Below are positions 8,998 through 17,387 of a DNA stretch of 64,000 bases, piece after piece. A model generated the notes under the pieces. It made no database searches. It had not been told where the DNA came from and saw nothing but the letters and a program-made list of their open reading frames with translations. Location: contig NZ_JAUOZU010000010.1 of NCBI RefSeq assembly GCF_030551875.1, positions 62,001-126,000 on the forward strand, read 5' to 3'. Made by a program: the position numbers and the translations under genes. Origin of the DNA: Fluviirhizobium alvei. GTDB lineage: Bacteria; Pseudomonadota; Alphaproteobacteria; Rhizobiales; Rhizobiaceae. Within the stretch, counting starts at the first letter, position 1. Every line of letters starts with the position of its first letter.

Positions 8998-9021
8998 TAC
9001 CGGCTGGATATCCAGCCGGTA
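8998..9021 (+). terminator. Perfect 24-nt palindrome after the binding-protein gene
   Basis: Half-site TACCGGCTGGAT is followed directly by its exact complement. As RNA it forms a tight stem (about 10 bp with ATAT at the tip). There is no T-run, so it more likely protects the 3' end of the upstream transcript or lowers read-through into the next gene than acts as a full terminator. Confidence 0.6.
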
Positions 9022-9048
9022 GCCACCGCGTTTAAAAGGAAAGCCGCA

Positions 9049-10089
9049 ATGAGCTGGCGCATGCCCTCCGAGACTGCCCCGCATGATCGTACCTGGATGG
9101 CATTCCCCAGAGCGGGAGAGACACTCGGCGAAGGCGAAGCCTGGCAGCAGACCGGCTATCAGGCCTGGACGGATGTGGCGCATGCGATCGCGGAATTCGA
9201 ACCCGTCACCATGGTCGTCGATCCATCTGAACGCGAACGCGCGCGCCGCATGCTCGGCAGCCACATCGAGCAGGTCGAGGCGCCGCTCGATGAATTCTGG
9301 ATGCGCGATTTCGGCCCGACTTTCGTCGTCGACGACAGCCGGCCCGGCTTGCTTGGCGCAGTCGACTGGATCTTCAATGGCTGGGGCGACCACGGCTGGG
9401 CCGAATGGAAACAGTCGGCCGAAATCGCCCGCTTCATCGCCGCCCACAGCGGAGCCGAACTGGTGTCGAGCGTGCTCGTCAACGAGGGCGGCGGCATCCA
9501 TGTCGATGGCGAAGGCACGGTGCTTGTTACCGAAACGGTTCAGCTCGATCCGCGTCGAAACCCCTATGCAGACCGACAGCGCGTCGAGGCTGAGCTGCAA
9601 CGCACACTTGGCGCCACGAAGGTGATCTGGCTGCCGCGGGGACTGACCCGCGATTACGAACATTTCGGCACATCGGGCCATGTCGATATCGTTGCGACGA
9701 TCGCTTCTCCGGGGGTGCTGCTGCTTCATCGCCAGCCCAATCCCGATCATCCGGACCATCAGGTCATGCGCGACATTCGCGCACTCCTCGAGACCACCAC
9801 CGATGCCGCAGGCCGGCGCTGGACGATCCTGGATCTCGATGCACCGACGGAAATACGCGATGAGGATGGCTTCGTCGATTATTCCTATGTCAATCATCTC
9901 ACCGTCAATGGCGGAGTGATTGCCTGTGGCTTCGGCGATGAGAAGACCGATGCAGCCGCGCGCAACGTGCTCGAAGCGGCCTATCCGGGTCGGAAGGTCG
10001 TGACGATCGATTCCCGGCCGATCTTTGCCCGTGGTGGCGGCATTCACTGCATCACCCAGCAACAGCCCTCCGTCAGACAGGCAGGCTGA
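9049..10089 (+). CDS. aguA: Agmatine deiminase family protein
   Basis: 346 residues of the guanidino-group-modifying (pentein) superfamily. Agmatine deiminase hydrolyses agmatine to N-carbamoylputrescine and ammonia. Seen: DEFWMRDFGPTFV, the NEGGGIHVDGEGT block, HFGTSGHVDIV with catalytic His/Asp, and the C-terminal nucleophile Cys334 in GGGIHCITQQQP. N-terminal PHDRTWMAFP is also typical. It follows the importer by 60 bp behind AAGGAAAG and is 2 bp from the amidase. The pair fits conversion of imported agmatine to carbamoylputrescine and onward, the amidase possibly replacing the usual N-carbamoylputrescine amidohydrolase. A related deiminase substrate cannot be excluded. Confidence 0.85.
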   Translation: MSWRMPSETAPHDRTWMAFPRAGETLGEGEAWQQTGYQAWTDVAHAIAEFEPVTMVVDPSERERARRMLGSHIEQVEAPLDEFWMRDFGPTFVVDDSRPGLLGAVDWIFNGWGDHGWAEWKQSAEIARFIAAHSGAELVSSVLVNEGGGIHVDGEGTVLVTETVQLDPRRNPYADRQRVEAELQRTLGATKVIWLPRGLTRDYEHFGTSGHVDIVATIASPGVLLLHRQPNPDHPDHQVMRDIRALLETTTDAAGRRWTILDLDAPTEIRDEDGFVDYSYVNHLTVNGGVIACGFGDEKTDAAARNVLEAAYPGRKVVTIDSRPIFARGGGIHCITQQQPSVRQAG

Positions 10090-10091
10090 TC

Positions 10092-11816
10092 ATGCCCGGC
10101 TTCGATGTCGTTGAAAAATCGATAGCCGAACTGCGCGCGGCACTCGAGGCGGGTACAGTGACAAGCGTCGAACTTGTCGAGGCCTATCTGGCACGCATCG
10201 CGGCCTATGATGTCCCCGGCACGGCAACGGCGCTCAACGCCATGGTGGTGATGAATCCGGATGCGCTCGCCGAAGCGAAGGCATCCGACGACCGGCGCAT
10301 GCGCGGCGCGATCCTCTCGCCGCTCGATGGCATACCCTATACGGCCAAGGACAGCTATCTGGTGCGTGGCCTCACCGCTGCTGCTGGCAGCCCCGCCTTC
10401 GAACATCTCGTCGCCCAGCGCGACGCCTTCACCATCGAGCGGCTGCGTCTGGCAGGAGCCATCTGTCTTGGCCTGACCAACATGCCACCCATGGCTAATG
10501 GCGGCATGCAGCGCGGCGTCTATGGTCGCGCGGAAAGCCCTTACAATGCCGAGTGGCTGACAAGCGCCTTTGGATCCGGCTCGTCCAATGGATCGGGAAC
10601 CGCCACGGCCGCCTCATTCGGCGCTTTCGGGCTTGGCGAGGAAACCTGGTCGAGCGGGCGGGCACCCGCCTCCTACAATGCGCTCTGCGCCTACACACCA
10701 TCGCGTGGTGTCATTTCGGTACGCGGCAACTGGCCGCTTGTGCCCACCATGGATGTTGTCGTACCGCATACGCGCAGCTTGGCGGACATGCTGGAAGTGC
10801 TCGACATCATCGTCGCCGATGACCCGGACACGCGCGGCGACTTCTGGCGCGCCCAGCCATGGGTGGGCCTGCCGAAAGCATCCGAAGTGAGACCGGAGAC
10901 CTATCCTGCGCTGGCCGCAAAGAACATGGTCGAAGCACGCGCGAAGCTCGCCGGAAAACGTCTGGGCGTGCCGCGCATGTATATCAATGCCGATCCACAA
11001 GCCGGTACGAACCCGACCGGCGGCATTGGCGGCGCGACAGGCAAGCCGATCGAAACCCGCGCCTCCGTCCTTACTCTCTGGCAACAGGCGCGATCCGACC
11101 TGGAGGCAGCGGGCGCAATCATCGTCGAGGTCGATTTCCCGGCCGTCAGCAATTACGAATCCGACCGTCCCGGCGCGCCGTCGATCCTGACGCGCGGTCT
11201 GGTCAGCCCGGAATTCCTTCACAAGGAACTTCTCGATCTATCCGCCTGGGCCTGGGACGACTTTCTGGCCGCCAATGGCGATCCGGCGCTGTCAACGCTT
11301 GCCAAGGTCGATGGAAGCCTGATCTTTCCGCATCCGCAAGGCGCTTTGCCCGACCGCTATACGGGCTTCGATGACTTTCTGCCGAACTATCCGGACCAGG
11401 TGCGAGAACATCCCTACGCTTCCTTTACCGCGATCCCGCATATGGAAGCAGGCGTGCGTGGACTTGAGGACACACGCAGGATCGATCTCGAACAATGGAT
11501 GGAAGGGCGCGGACTTGATGCCGTGATTTTCCCGGCCGTGGCCGATGTCGGGCCAGCCGACATGGATGTCAATCCGGCTTCCGCCGATCAAGGCTGGCGG
11601 AACGGGGTCTGGGTCGCCAATGGCAATCTCGCCATCCGCCATCTTGGAATTCCGACGGTCACCGTACCAATGGGGACAATGGCCGATATCGGCATGCCGG
11701 TGGGCTTGACCTTTGCGGGCCGCGCCTATGACGACACCGCGCTTCTCGCCCTTGCCGCAGCCTTCGAGGCCACTGGTTCGCGTCGGACCGCGCCACCACG
11801 CACCCCGCCGCTCTGA
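10092..11816 (+). CDS. Amidase signature family hydrolase
   Basis: 574 residues, amidase-signature fold. The Ser-cisSer-Lys triad can be placed at K86 (PYTAKDSYL), S165 (GSGSSNGSG) and S188. The nucleophile context is EETWSSGRAPASYN rather than the common DTGGSIRIPA, so this is a divergent but apparently active member. It lacks a signal peptide and is cytoplasmic. At the C-terminus PAVADVGPADMD and IPTVTVPMG lie in the usual C-terminal substrate region. It directly follows the agmatine-deiminase-like gene with a 2-bp gap and no strong ribosome site, implying coupling. Likely role: hydrolysis of a carbamoyl- or acyl-amine from the imported compound (inference). Confidence 0.85.
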   Translation: MPGFDVVEKSIAELRAALEAGTVTSVELVEAYLARIAAYDVPGTATALNAMVVMNPDALAEAKASDDRRMRGAILSPLDGIPYTAKDSYLVRGLTAAAGSPAFEHLVAQRDAFTIERLRLAGAICLGLTNMPPMANGGMQRGVYGRAESPYNAEWLTSAFGSGSSNGSGTATAASFGAFGLGEETWSSGRAPASYNALCAYTPSRGVISVRGNWPLVPTMDVVVPHTRSLADMLEVLDIIVADDPDTRGDFWRAQPWVGLPKASEVRPETYPALAAKNMVEARAKLAGKRLGVPRMYINADPQAGTNPTGGIGGATGKPIETRASVLTLWQQARSDLEAAGAIIVEVDFPAVSNYESDRPGAPSILTRGLVSPEFLHKELLDLSAWAWDDFLAANGDPALSTLAKVDGSLIFPHPQGALPDRYTGFDDFLPNYPDQVREHPYASFTAIPHMEAGVRGLEDTRRIDLEQWMEGRGLDAVIFPAVADVGPADMDVNPASADQGWRNGVWVANGNLAIRHLGIPTVTVPMGTMADIGMPVGLTFAGRAYDDTALLALAAAFEATGSRRTAPPRTPPL

Positions 11817-11842
11817 AGCGGCGGAGCAGGATCTGACGGATA

Positions 11843-13147
11843 TCAGACGCCGAGGCGGTCGCGCAGACCGTACCACCAGGCGCCGAGAGCCGTCAGCGGC
11901 ACGCGGAAGGCTCTGCCACCCGGGAACGGCAGGCTCGGCAACGAAGCCCAGACATCAAACCGTTCGGCATGGCCGGCCACGGCTTCCCCGAGAATCTTGC
12001 CGAGCAGATGGGTTGTCGTCACACCATGCCCGCTGTCGCCATGCGAGAAATAGGCCGTATCGGTGAGACGACCGACATGCGGAATACGGGTCAGCGTCAG
12101 GGCGAAATTTCCGCTCCAGGCATAGTCGATCTTGGTGTTGGCCAGTTCCGGGAAGGTCTTGATCATGTTTGGCCGGATAATCCCAGTCAGATCGGCCGGA
12201 TCCTGACCGCCATAACCGATCCCGCCGCCATAGAGGAGCCGATTGTCAGCCGTGCGCCGATAATAGTCGAGCACATAGTTAGCATCCTCGACGCAGTAAT
12301 CGGCCGGCAACATGCGATCGAGCATCGCCGGATCGAGTTTTTCGGTGACCATCACCTGACTTGAGACCGGCATCATCCGCTCGGTGATCTTTGGCAGCAG
12401 ATTGCCGAGATAGGCATTACCGCATACCAGCAGATAACGGGACTCCACGCGTCCACGCGCGGTCTTCACCAGCGGGCGCTTGCCGCTGAGATCGACGGCA
12501 ACCGCGCGGGACTTTTCGAAAATGCGCGCGCCGAGCGCTTCGGCTGCACGGGCCTCGCCCAGAACGAGGTTGAGCGGATGGATATGGCCGCCGCGCGTAT
12601 CGATCATGCCGCCGACATAGCGCTGGCTGCTGACATAGCGACCGAGATCCGACTTGCTGACCATTTCCATGCCGGAAATGCCGTAGCTTTCGCAGCTCGC
12701 CTTGACGGTTTCGAACTCGCGCATCTGCTTGGGCGTAAAGGCGGCAAAGAAGCCACCGTCGCGCACATCGCAATCGATCGCATGTTTGCGCGCCCGTTCC
12801 CGGATAATGTCACCGCCTTCGCGAGACATAAGGGCGAGCTTGCGGGCGGTTTCCGGACCGAAGCGGCGCTCGATCGTTTCGAAGTCTCGGCTGTAGCCAT
12901 TGACGATCTGGCCGCCATTGCGCCCGGACGCGCCGAAGCCGATCCGTTCGCTCTCAAGCACGACGACGCTGAAGCCTTTCTCGGCCAGTTCGAGTGCGGC
13001 CGAGATGCCTGTGAACCCGGCACCGATGATGCAGATATCGGCTTCGAGAGCTCCTTCCAGTTCTGGCCGGATCCGTTTGTCGTTGGCAGTGGCGGCATAC
13101 CAGGAAGCGATATGACCGGGGTTTTCGTGATTTGCTGCAACGTTCAT
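11843..13147 (-). CDS. puuB: Gamma-glutamylputrescine oxidase-like FAD oxidoreductase (PuuB)
   Basis: 434 residues, DAO/DadA-type FAD enzyme. Seen: N-terminal SWYAATAN, dinucleotide motif ADICIIGAGFTGISAALELA, GFGASGRNGGQIVNGYS, and the C-terminal GHGVTTTHLLGKILGEAV flavin-binding end. These are typical of the PuuB group, which oxidises gamma-glutamylputrescine to the aminoaldehyde with release of ammonia and hydrogen peroxide. The start is the ATG at 13147, 2 bp after the puuA stop and behind AGGACGG; an in-frame TTG lies two codons earlier. It is the second gene of the puuA-puuB unit, and the two enzymes act consecutively. Confidence 0.88.
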   Translation of the reverse strand: MNVAANHENPGHIASWYAATANDKRIRPELEGALEADICIIGAGFTGISAALELAEKGFSVVVLESERIGFGASGRNGGQIVNGYSRDFETIERRFGPETARKLALMSREGGDIIRERARKHAIDCDVRDGGFFAAFTPKQMREFETVKASCESYGISGMEMVSKSDLGRYVSSQRYVGGMIDTRGGHIHPLNLVLGEARAAEALGARIFEKSRAVAVDLSGKRPLVKTARGRVESRYLLVCGNAYLGNLLPKITERMMPVSSQVMVTEKLDPAMLDRMLPADYCVEDANYVLDYYRRTADNRLLYGGGIGYGGQDPADLTGIIRPNMIKTFPELANTKIDYAWSGNFALTLTRIPHVGRLTDTAYFSHGDSGHGVTTTHLLGKILGEAVAGHAERFDVWASLPSLPFPGGRAFRVPLTALGAWWYGLRDRLGV

Positions 13148-13149
13148 GT

Positions 13150-14508
13150 TCAAGCCGTCCTGATGTAAGCGTCATATTCGACGTCGGTGACTCTGAGAGC
13201 GAATTCCTGCAGTTCCTGGCGTTTGCAGGCTGTATAGAGTTGGCGGAACTCCGGACCGACGGCTGCAAAGGCAAAGCCGGATTCGGCGAAATTCTGCACC
13301 GCTGCGTGCCAGCTGCGTTCCAGCGGCTCCATATCGGAAGGATGGTCATCGCCGGTGATCGGCCCGCCCGGCTGCAACTTCTCGACCATGCCCATATAGG
13401 CCGCCTGCAGGATCATCGCGAGAACGAGATAGGGGTTGGTGTCGGCACCGGCCACGCGATGTTCGATACGGGTCGCCGAGCGTCCTGCCTTGATCACCCG
13501 GACAGCGGCCGAACGGTTGTCGATGCCCCAGGATGCATAGGTCGGCGCATGCTCGCTCGGCGTCAGGCGACGGAAGGAATTGGCATGCGGCGCAAAAATG
13601 GCCGTGCTTTCCTGCATGTATCGCAGCAAACCGCCGACGGAATGCATCAACGCATCGGTGGGACCATTTTCGTCGGCATAGATATTCTGCCCAGTAGAAT
13701 CGATCATCGAGAAATGGACATGCATGCCGCTGCCGGCCTGGGTGCCGTAAGGCTTTGCCATGAAGGTCGCATCGAGCCCATTCTTGCGCGCCACACCCTT
13801 GACGATCCGCTTGAGCAGCACCGCATTGTCGGCCGCGCGCATCGCATCGGGCAGATGGTTGAGGTTGATTTCATACTGGCCGGGTCCGTTTTCACGCAGT
13901 GTCGTATCAGCCGGCACGCCCTGAGCGCGGCAAACCGCAGCGATTTCGCTGAACACATCTTCGAAATCCTGCAGTTCGGAAATCGAAAGAACCTGGGTCT
14001 GCCCGGTATGCCACCGCCCTTCCCGCGTGTTGGGCGGGCGGACTGGATCAAGCGCCGAACGCACCGGGTCAATGAGGTAGAATTCGAGCTCGGTTGCCAC
14101 GACAGGCCGGAGCTTCATGCGCTCGAAACGAGACAGGACATTGGCCAGCACCTGACGAGGATCGGCATAGAAAGGCTCGCCCGCCGCATTCTGCATGCTG
14201 AGCATCACCTGGGCCGTCGGACGCTTCAGCCAGCCGACACGGGCGAGGGTGCCGGGAACCGCCCGGCAGATCCCGTCCGGATCGCCCGTCCCTTCGGCAA
14301 GACCGGCATCGTTGACGTCACGACCCCAGATATCGAGCGCGCAGACCGAACGCGGCATCGCCATGCCTTTGACCAGCACTTCGACGGCACGTTCGCGCGG
14401 GATCCACTTGCCGCGCGGAACACCGTTCACATCAATCACGAAAGCTTCCAGCACCTCGACATCCGGATTCCGCTCCAGAAAATCGCGCGCTTCCTGTTCA
14501 TCAATCAT
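13150..14508 (-). CDS. puuA: Gamma-glutamylputrescine synthetase-like (glutamine synthetase family)
   Basis: 452 residues. Glutamine-synthetase fold used here for ATP-dependent gamma-glutamylation of an amine. Seen: N-terminal EAFVIDVNGVPRGKW, ATELEFYLIDP (metal ligands), ENGPGQYEINLNH, GSGMHVHFSM, and RIEHRVAGADTNPYL. The AGADTNPY and NGVPRGKW forms are those of PuuA rather than GlnA. It heads a two-gene operon with puuB, divergent from the GntR regulator at 14826 across a 317-bp region carrying a perfect 13-bp inverted repeat. Two further GS-like genes occur in the window (39918 and 52674), so each may serve a different amine. Confidence 0.88.
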   Translation of the reverse strand: MIDEQEARDFLERNPDVEVLEAFVIDVNGVPRGKWIPRERAVEVLVKGMAMPRSVCALDIWGRDVNDAGLAEGTGDPDGICRAVPGTLARVGWLKRPTAQVMLSMQNAAGEPFYADPRQVLANVLSRFERMKLRPVVATELEFYLIDPVRSALDPVRPPNTREGRWHTGQTQVLSISELQDFEDVFSEIAAVCRAQGVPADTTLRENGPGQYEINLNHLPDAMRAADNAVLLKRIVKGVARKNGLDATFMAKPYGTQAGSGMHVHFSMIDSTGQNIYADENGPTDALMHSVGGLLRYMQESTAIFAPHANSFRRLTPSEHAPTYASWGIDNRSAAVRVIKAGRSATRIEHRVAGADTNPYLVLAMILQAAYMGMVEKLQPGGPITGDDHPSDMEPLERSWHAAVQNFAESGFAFAAVGPEFRQLYTACKRQELQEFALRVTDVEYDAYIRTA

Positions 14509-14825
14509 AGGTCACCATCATTTGGGACAGCCATGCCGACGCAAGGACGTCGGGGCTTCCCTGAATGTTCAAGAATTGGGTTGGGATATGCCGACTGTGT
14601 TGCGGCATGGGCATGCTTCAGCCTTTGGCTAGCGGTCCTTCGTCGACCTTCATGAAGCAGTGCATTTGTACCCCCAATGCCCGAATTGGCTTCGGACCCA
14701 TAATTTGATCATATTCATAATAGATATGATCAAATTTGTAAATCACCGAAATCACTGCAAATCGACATTTGCTGTGCTAAGGCGAATTTCGAAGATGCGC
14801 TGGGCAGAGGAAACGGACGAACCCG
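14509..14825. other. 317-bp divergent intergenic region between puuA and the GntR regulator
   Basis: No coding frame here is convincing. It holds, reading from the puuA side, an IR CCGACG-N6-CGTCGG (14536-14553), an IR ATGCCG-N9-CGGCAT (14588-14608), and an AT-rich block with a long perfect palindrome (14702-14736, listed separately). The two GC-rich repeats could form hairpins in the puuA leader. Confidence 0.6.
14702..14736. promoter_or_regulatory. Perfect 13-bp inverted repeat, probable operator of the GntR regulator
   Basis: Arms AATTTGATCATAT (14702-14714) and ATATGATCAAATT (14724-14736) are exact complements separated by 9 bp. It lies about 90 bp upstream of the regulator start and about 195 bp upstream of puuA, in the only AT-rich part of the region. 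Symmetry, length and position suit a dimeric FCD-type GntR protein controlling puuAB and itself. Confidence 0.7.
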
Positions 14826-15530
14826 ATGGACGCGAAACAGATTTCGGTCAGCAGCGAAGCCAAGCTGAAGGGCGAATCCACCAAGAAGTGGGTCTATCGG
14901 TCATTGAGCCGCGCCATCATGTCCGGCCGTTTTCCGCCGGGTCAGCCCGTTACGATCTCGGGCCTGTCCGAAAGCCTCGGCGTCAGCACCATGCCTGTAC
15001 GGGGAGCCCTCGATCAGCTGATCGCCGATGGTGCGCTCGAATATCTCGACAATCGGCGCGTTCGCGTCCCCGACATCGGCCCGGACCGGTTCGATGAACT
15101 GATCGCCACCCGGATTGCACTGGAAACGGTGGCCGCCGAGCGGGCGATGCATTTCATCGACTATATCCGGATCGAGCAACTGGTGACGCTCGACAACAAG
15201 ATCGACGAAGCCTACGAGGACGGCAATATCGAACTCGGAATCGAACGCAATTTCGCCTTCCACCGCTGCATGTATGATGTACGGCCGTCCTTCGTGTTGT
15301 TGCCGCTGATCGAATCCGTCTGGCTGCGAATGGGCCCCTTCATGCGCGAAGCGGTCGCTCATCTCGACCAGAGCTATCAGGTCGACCGTCATGGGGAAGC
15401 GATCGAGGCGATCAAGCGTCGCGATGCGGTCGCACTCAAGGAAGCCATCACAGCCGATATTCAGGATGGCACCGGCCATGTCGGGCGTCTCAGGCTCCTG
15501 AATGTCGCAAAGGCCACCAGTGCGCGCTGA
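14826..15530 (+). CDS. GntR family transcriptional regulator (FCD subfamily)
   Basis: 234 residues. Winged HTH at about 22-80 with VYRSLSRAIMSGRFPPGQPV, ISGLSESLGVSTMPVRGALD and ALEYLDNRRVRVP. The C-terminal helical FCD domain starts near 88 (FDELIATRIALETVAAERA) and has RNFAFHRCMYD, where Asp/His residues usually bind a metal that helps hold a small carboxylate-type ligand. It is divergent from puuAB, so it is the likely regulator of gamma-glutamylputrescine breakdown, taking the place that PuuR holds in enterobacteria although unrelated to it. Start ATG preceded by GAGGAAACGG. Confidence 0.88.
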   Translation: MDAKQISVSSEAKLKGESTKKWVYRSLSRAIMSGRFPPGQPVTISGLSESLGVSTMPVRGALDQLIADGALEYLDNRRVRVPDIGPDRFDELIATRIALETVAAERAMHFIDYIRIEQLVTLDNKIDEAYEDGNIELGIERNFAFHRCMYDVRPSFVLLPLIESVWLRMGPFMREAVAHLDQSYQVDRHGEAIEAIKRRDAVALKEAITADIQDGTGHVGRLRLLNVAKATSAR

Positions 15531-15553
15531 AACGGAAAGCCCTAGATCAGCCT

Positions 15554-17272
15554 TCAGACCAGGGCGCTGAGACGCGCGAACGCCGTGGATGACATCGGCG
15601 GCGTCTTGAGTGCGGAAAACAGCCGCGGCCAATGGCTGAAGAAAAGCAACTGGCCCGCATCCGGCACGGTCTCGATCGTGGTGCCGGGCACCTCATCCAC
15701 GAAGGTCTGGCTTTTGTAGAGCCTGATGATCTGGTCATCCTCGCCATGCAGGATATGGAACTTGTGGCGGCAGGCGCGCGCCTCGGCAACGAAATCCGTC
15801 TGGGCGATCAGGCATTCGAGCGAAAAGGAAGCAACGCTCTTATGCAACGCATAGATCGAACCCTTCGCAATCAGGTCAATCGTTTCCTGGCTTTCGACGG
15901 CCTTCGCGTCTGACTTGCCGTCGCGGCAATTGTAACGAACGAACTCGTTGACCTGCCGGCTTTCCATGCAGGTAATCATGGCCCAGGCGACGACGGGAAG
16001 CACCTGCGGAAAATGGCGGGCAAGACGGGTTACGAAACGTTGCCGCTGCGGCATGTCAGCGATCCAGTGTGGACGCCAGATCGGCACATGCGAAACCGCA
16101 ATCATGCGGCTGACCTTGTCCGGATCCCGACTGGCAAAGCGCAGCGCAAAGGCTGAACCAGCCGCATGGCTCATCACGATGGTATTGGCGATCCCGAGAT
16201 GCCGCAACAATTCCGCACAGTCCGCTGCAGCAAGATCAAGCAACATTTCCGGAGATGATTTCGGTGCTGGATCCGTCAGGCCCATCCCCGGGCGATAGGG
16301 CGCGATGAAGCGGAAACCATCGAGTTGTGCCTGCTGGAGCGCGGCTTCTGACAATTCCGCACCATAAGGAAGATTGTGAAACAGAAGCACTGGACGACCG
16401 TCAGGTGCGCCCTGTTCAAGATAGTCGAGCCTGCGCCCGTCCGGGAGCGTGACTTGCCGGCGAACCTTGTAAAAAACCTGTCCTGAACCGCCATTCTGGC
16501 CGGCCTGTGCGACAAGGGTCGCCGTGAAGCCACACAACAGTCGCACCAAGCCGGGCAGATCCCGGACGGACGTCTTGTTCTTGATGGTTTTGATCTGGGT
16601 TCGGACGGTTTCGACAGAAACGCCGCGTTCAGAGGCAATGTCTGCCAGTCGCAATCCACTGGCGAGCAAGACCGCGACCTGCGTTTCGGCAGGCGTAAGC
16701 CCGTGCGCGATCCTAAACAGCTCGGTCACACGTCCATCAAATCCAAAATCGACAATCGACAGCAGGAACAGATCTGGATCTCCGCCCGCCATGGACGGAT
16801 CGATCCGGTTCACGAGAACGCTCGTCTGGCTGGTCTGCAGTGAAGCGATCTGGCCCGCGATCGCCAATGGCTGGCCCACTTCGCCGCGGCGAAAATAGTC
16901 GCGCAGCTGTCGCAGGACATCCTTGTGTGTGATGAGATCACTCAGGACTGCCGGCAAAGCTCCGTACTTGCGTCGGGCAACGTTGTTACCGGCCAACATG
17001 ACTTCGGAGCGGGACAGGATATAGGTCGGGTTCGGGACCGATTCAACGATTGCGGCGAGCCGTTGCTCTTCCGTGGTCGTGCGGCCGATCCGCTCCTGAA
17101 TGCTCCGTGCGACACCGATATGAGAGAGGGTCGCTTCGCTCAACACCGCATCGGACGCGACTTCGCCATCGAACAGCATCGTGTCGAGATCATGCAGAAC
17201 CTTGGCAAAATCGTTTGGAGACAAAGTCGCCGCATAGATGGCGGCGATCAAGTCATTCGTATCTGTCGACAT
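15554..17272 (-). CDS. LuxR-type HTH regulator fused to a degenerate alpha/beta-hydrolase domain
   Basis: 572 residues in three parts: an N-terminal PAS-like region (about 60-175), a LuxR-type HTH (about 190-250, LTPAETQVAVLLASGLRLAD then VSVETVRTQIKTIKNKT), and an alpha/beta-hydrolase fold (about 270-560). In the hydrolase, the nucleophile elbow reads SHAAG (368-372), so the catalytic Ser is Ala370. The catalytic His position reads DAGQLLF (Gln541), while the acid HGEDD (512/513) remains. The domain is therefore probably a small-molecule sensor rather than an enzyme (inference). It ends 23 bp from the GntR gene and lies beyond the terminator of the six-gene ring-cleavage operon, making that operon a plausible target. 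Confidence 0.85.
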   Translation of the reverse strand: MSTDTNDLIAAIYAATLSPNDFAKVLHDLDTMLFDGEVASDAVLSEATLSHIGVARSIQERIGRTTTEEQRLAAIVESVPNPTYILSRSEVMLAGNNVARRKYGALPAVLSDLITHKDVLRQLRDYFRRGEVGQPLAIAGQIASLQTSQTSVLVNRIDPSMAGGDPDLFLLSIVDFGFDGRVTELFRIAHGLTPAETQVAVLLASGLRLADIASERGVSVETVRTQIKTIKNKTSVRDLPGLVRLLCGFTATLVAQAGQNGGSGQVFYKVRRQVTLPDGRRLDYLEQGAPDGRPVLLFHNLPYGAELSEAALQQAQLDGFRFIAPYRPGMGLTDPAPKSSPEMLLDLAAADCAELLRHLGIANTIVMSHAAGSAFALRFASRDPDKVSRMIAVSHVPIWRPHWIADMPQRQRFVTRLARHFPQVLPVVAWAMITCMESRQVNEFVRYNCRDGKSDAKAVESQETIDLIAKGSIYALHKSVASFSLECLIAQTDFVAEARACRHKFHILHGEDDQIIRLYKSQTFVDEVPGTTIETVPDAGQLLFFSHWPRLFSALKTPPMSSTAFARLSALV

Positions 17273-17336
17273 TGTGCACTGAGCTCAAAGGCATAGTGAA
17301 TTTTCCGTTTCATGCCACGGTTCAGCGCCAAGGAAA

Positions 17337-17362
17337 AGGCTCCGGCCTGCCGACCGGAGCCT
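17337..17362 (-). terminator. Terminator of the six-gene minus-strand operon (23602 to 17388)
   Basis: 9-bp perfect stem AGGCTCCGG/CCGGAGCCT with an 8-nt loop; read on the minus strand it is followed by TTTTCCTT. It sits between the cyclase gene and the start of the LuxR-hydrolase fusion gene. Confidence 0.8.
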
Positions 17363-17387
17363 GAATTTTGTCAAATGGCTAACGGCC

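Noticed and set aside
12578..13168. Long open frame on the plus strand opposite puuB (and similar ones opposite many other genes)
   Set aside because: GC-rich third positions keep antisense frames open. The minus strand encodes a complete FAD enzyme here, and the antisense translation has no recognisable domain or ribosome site.
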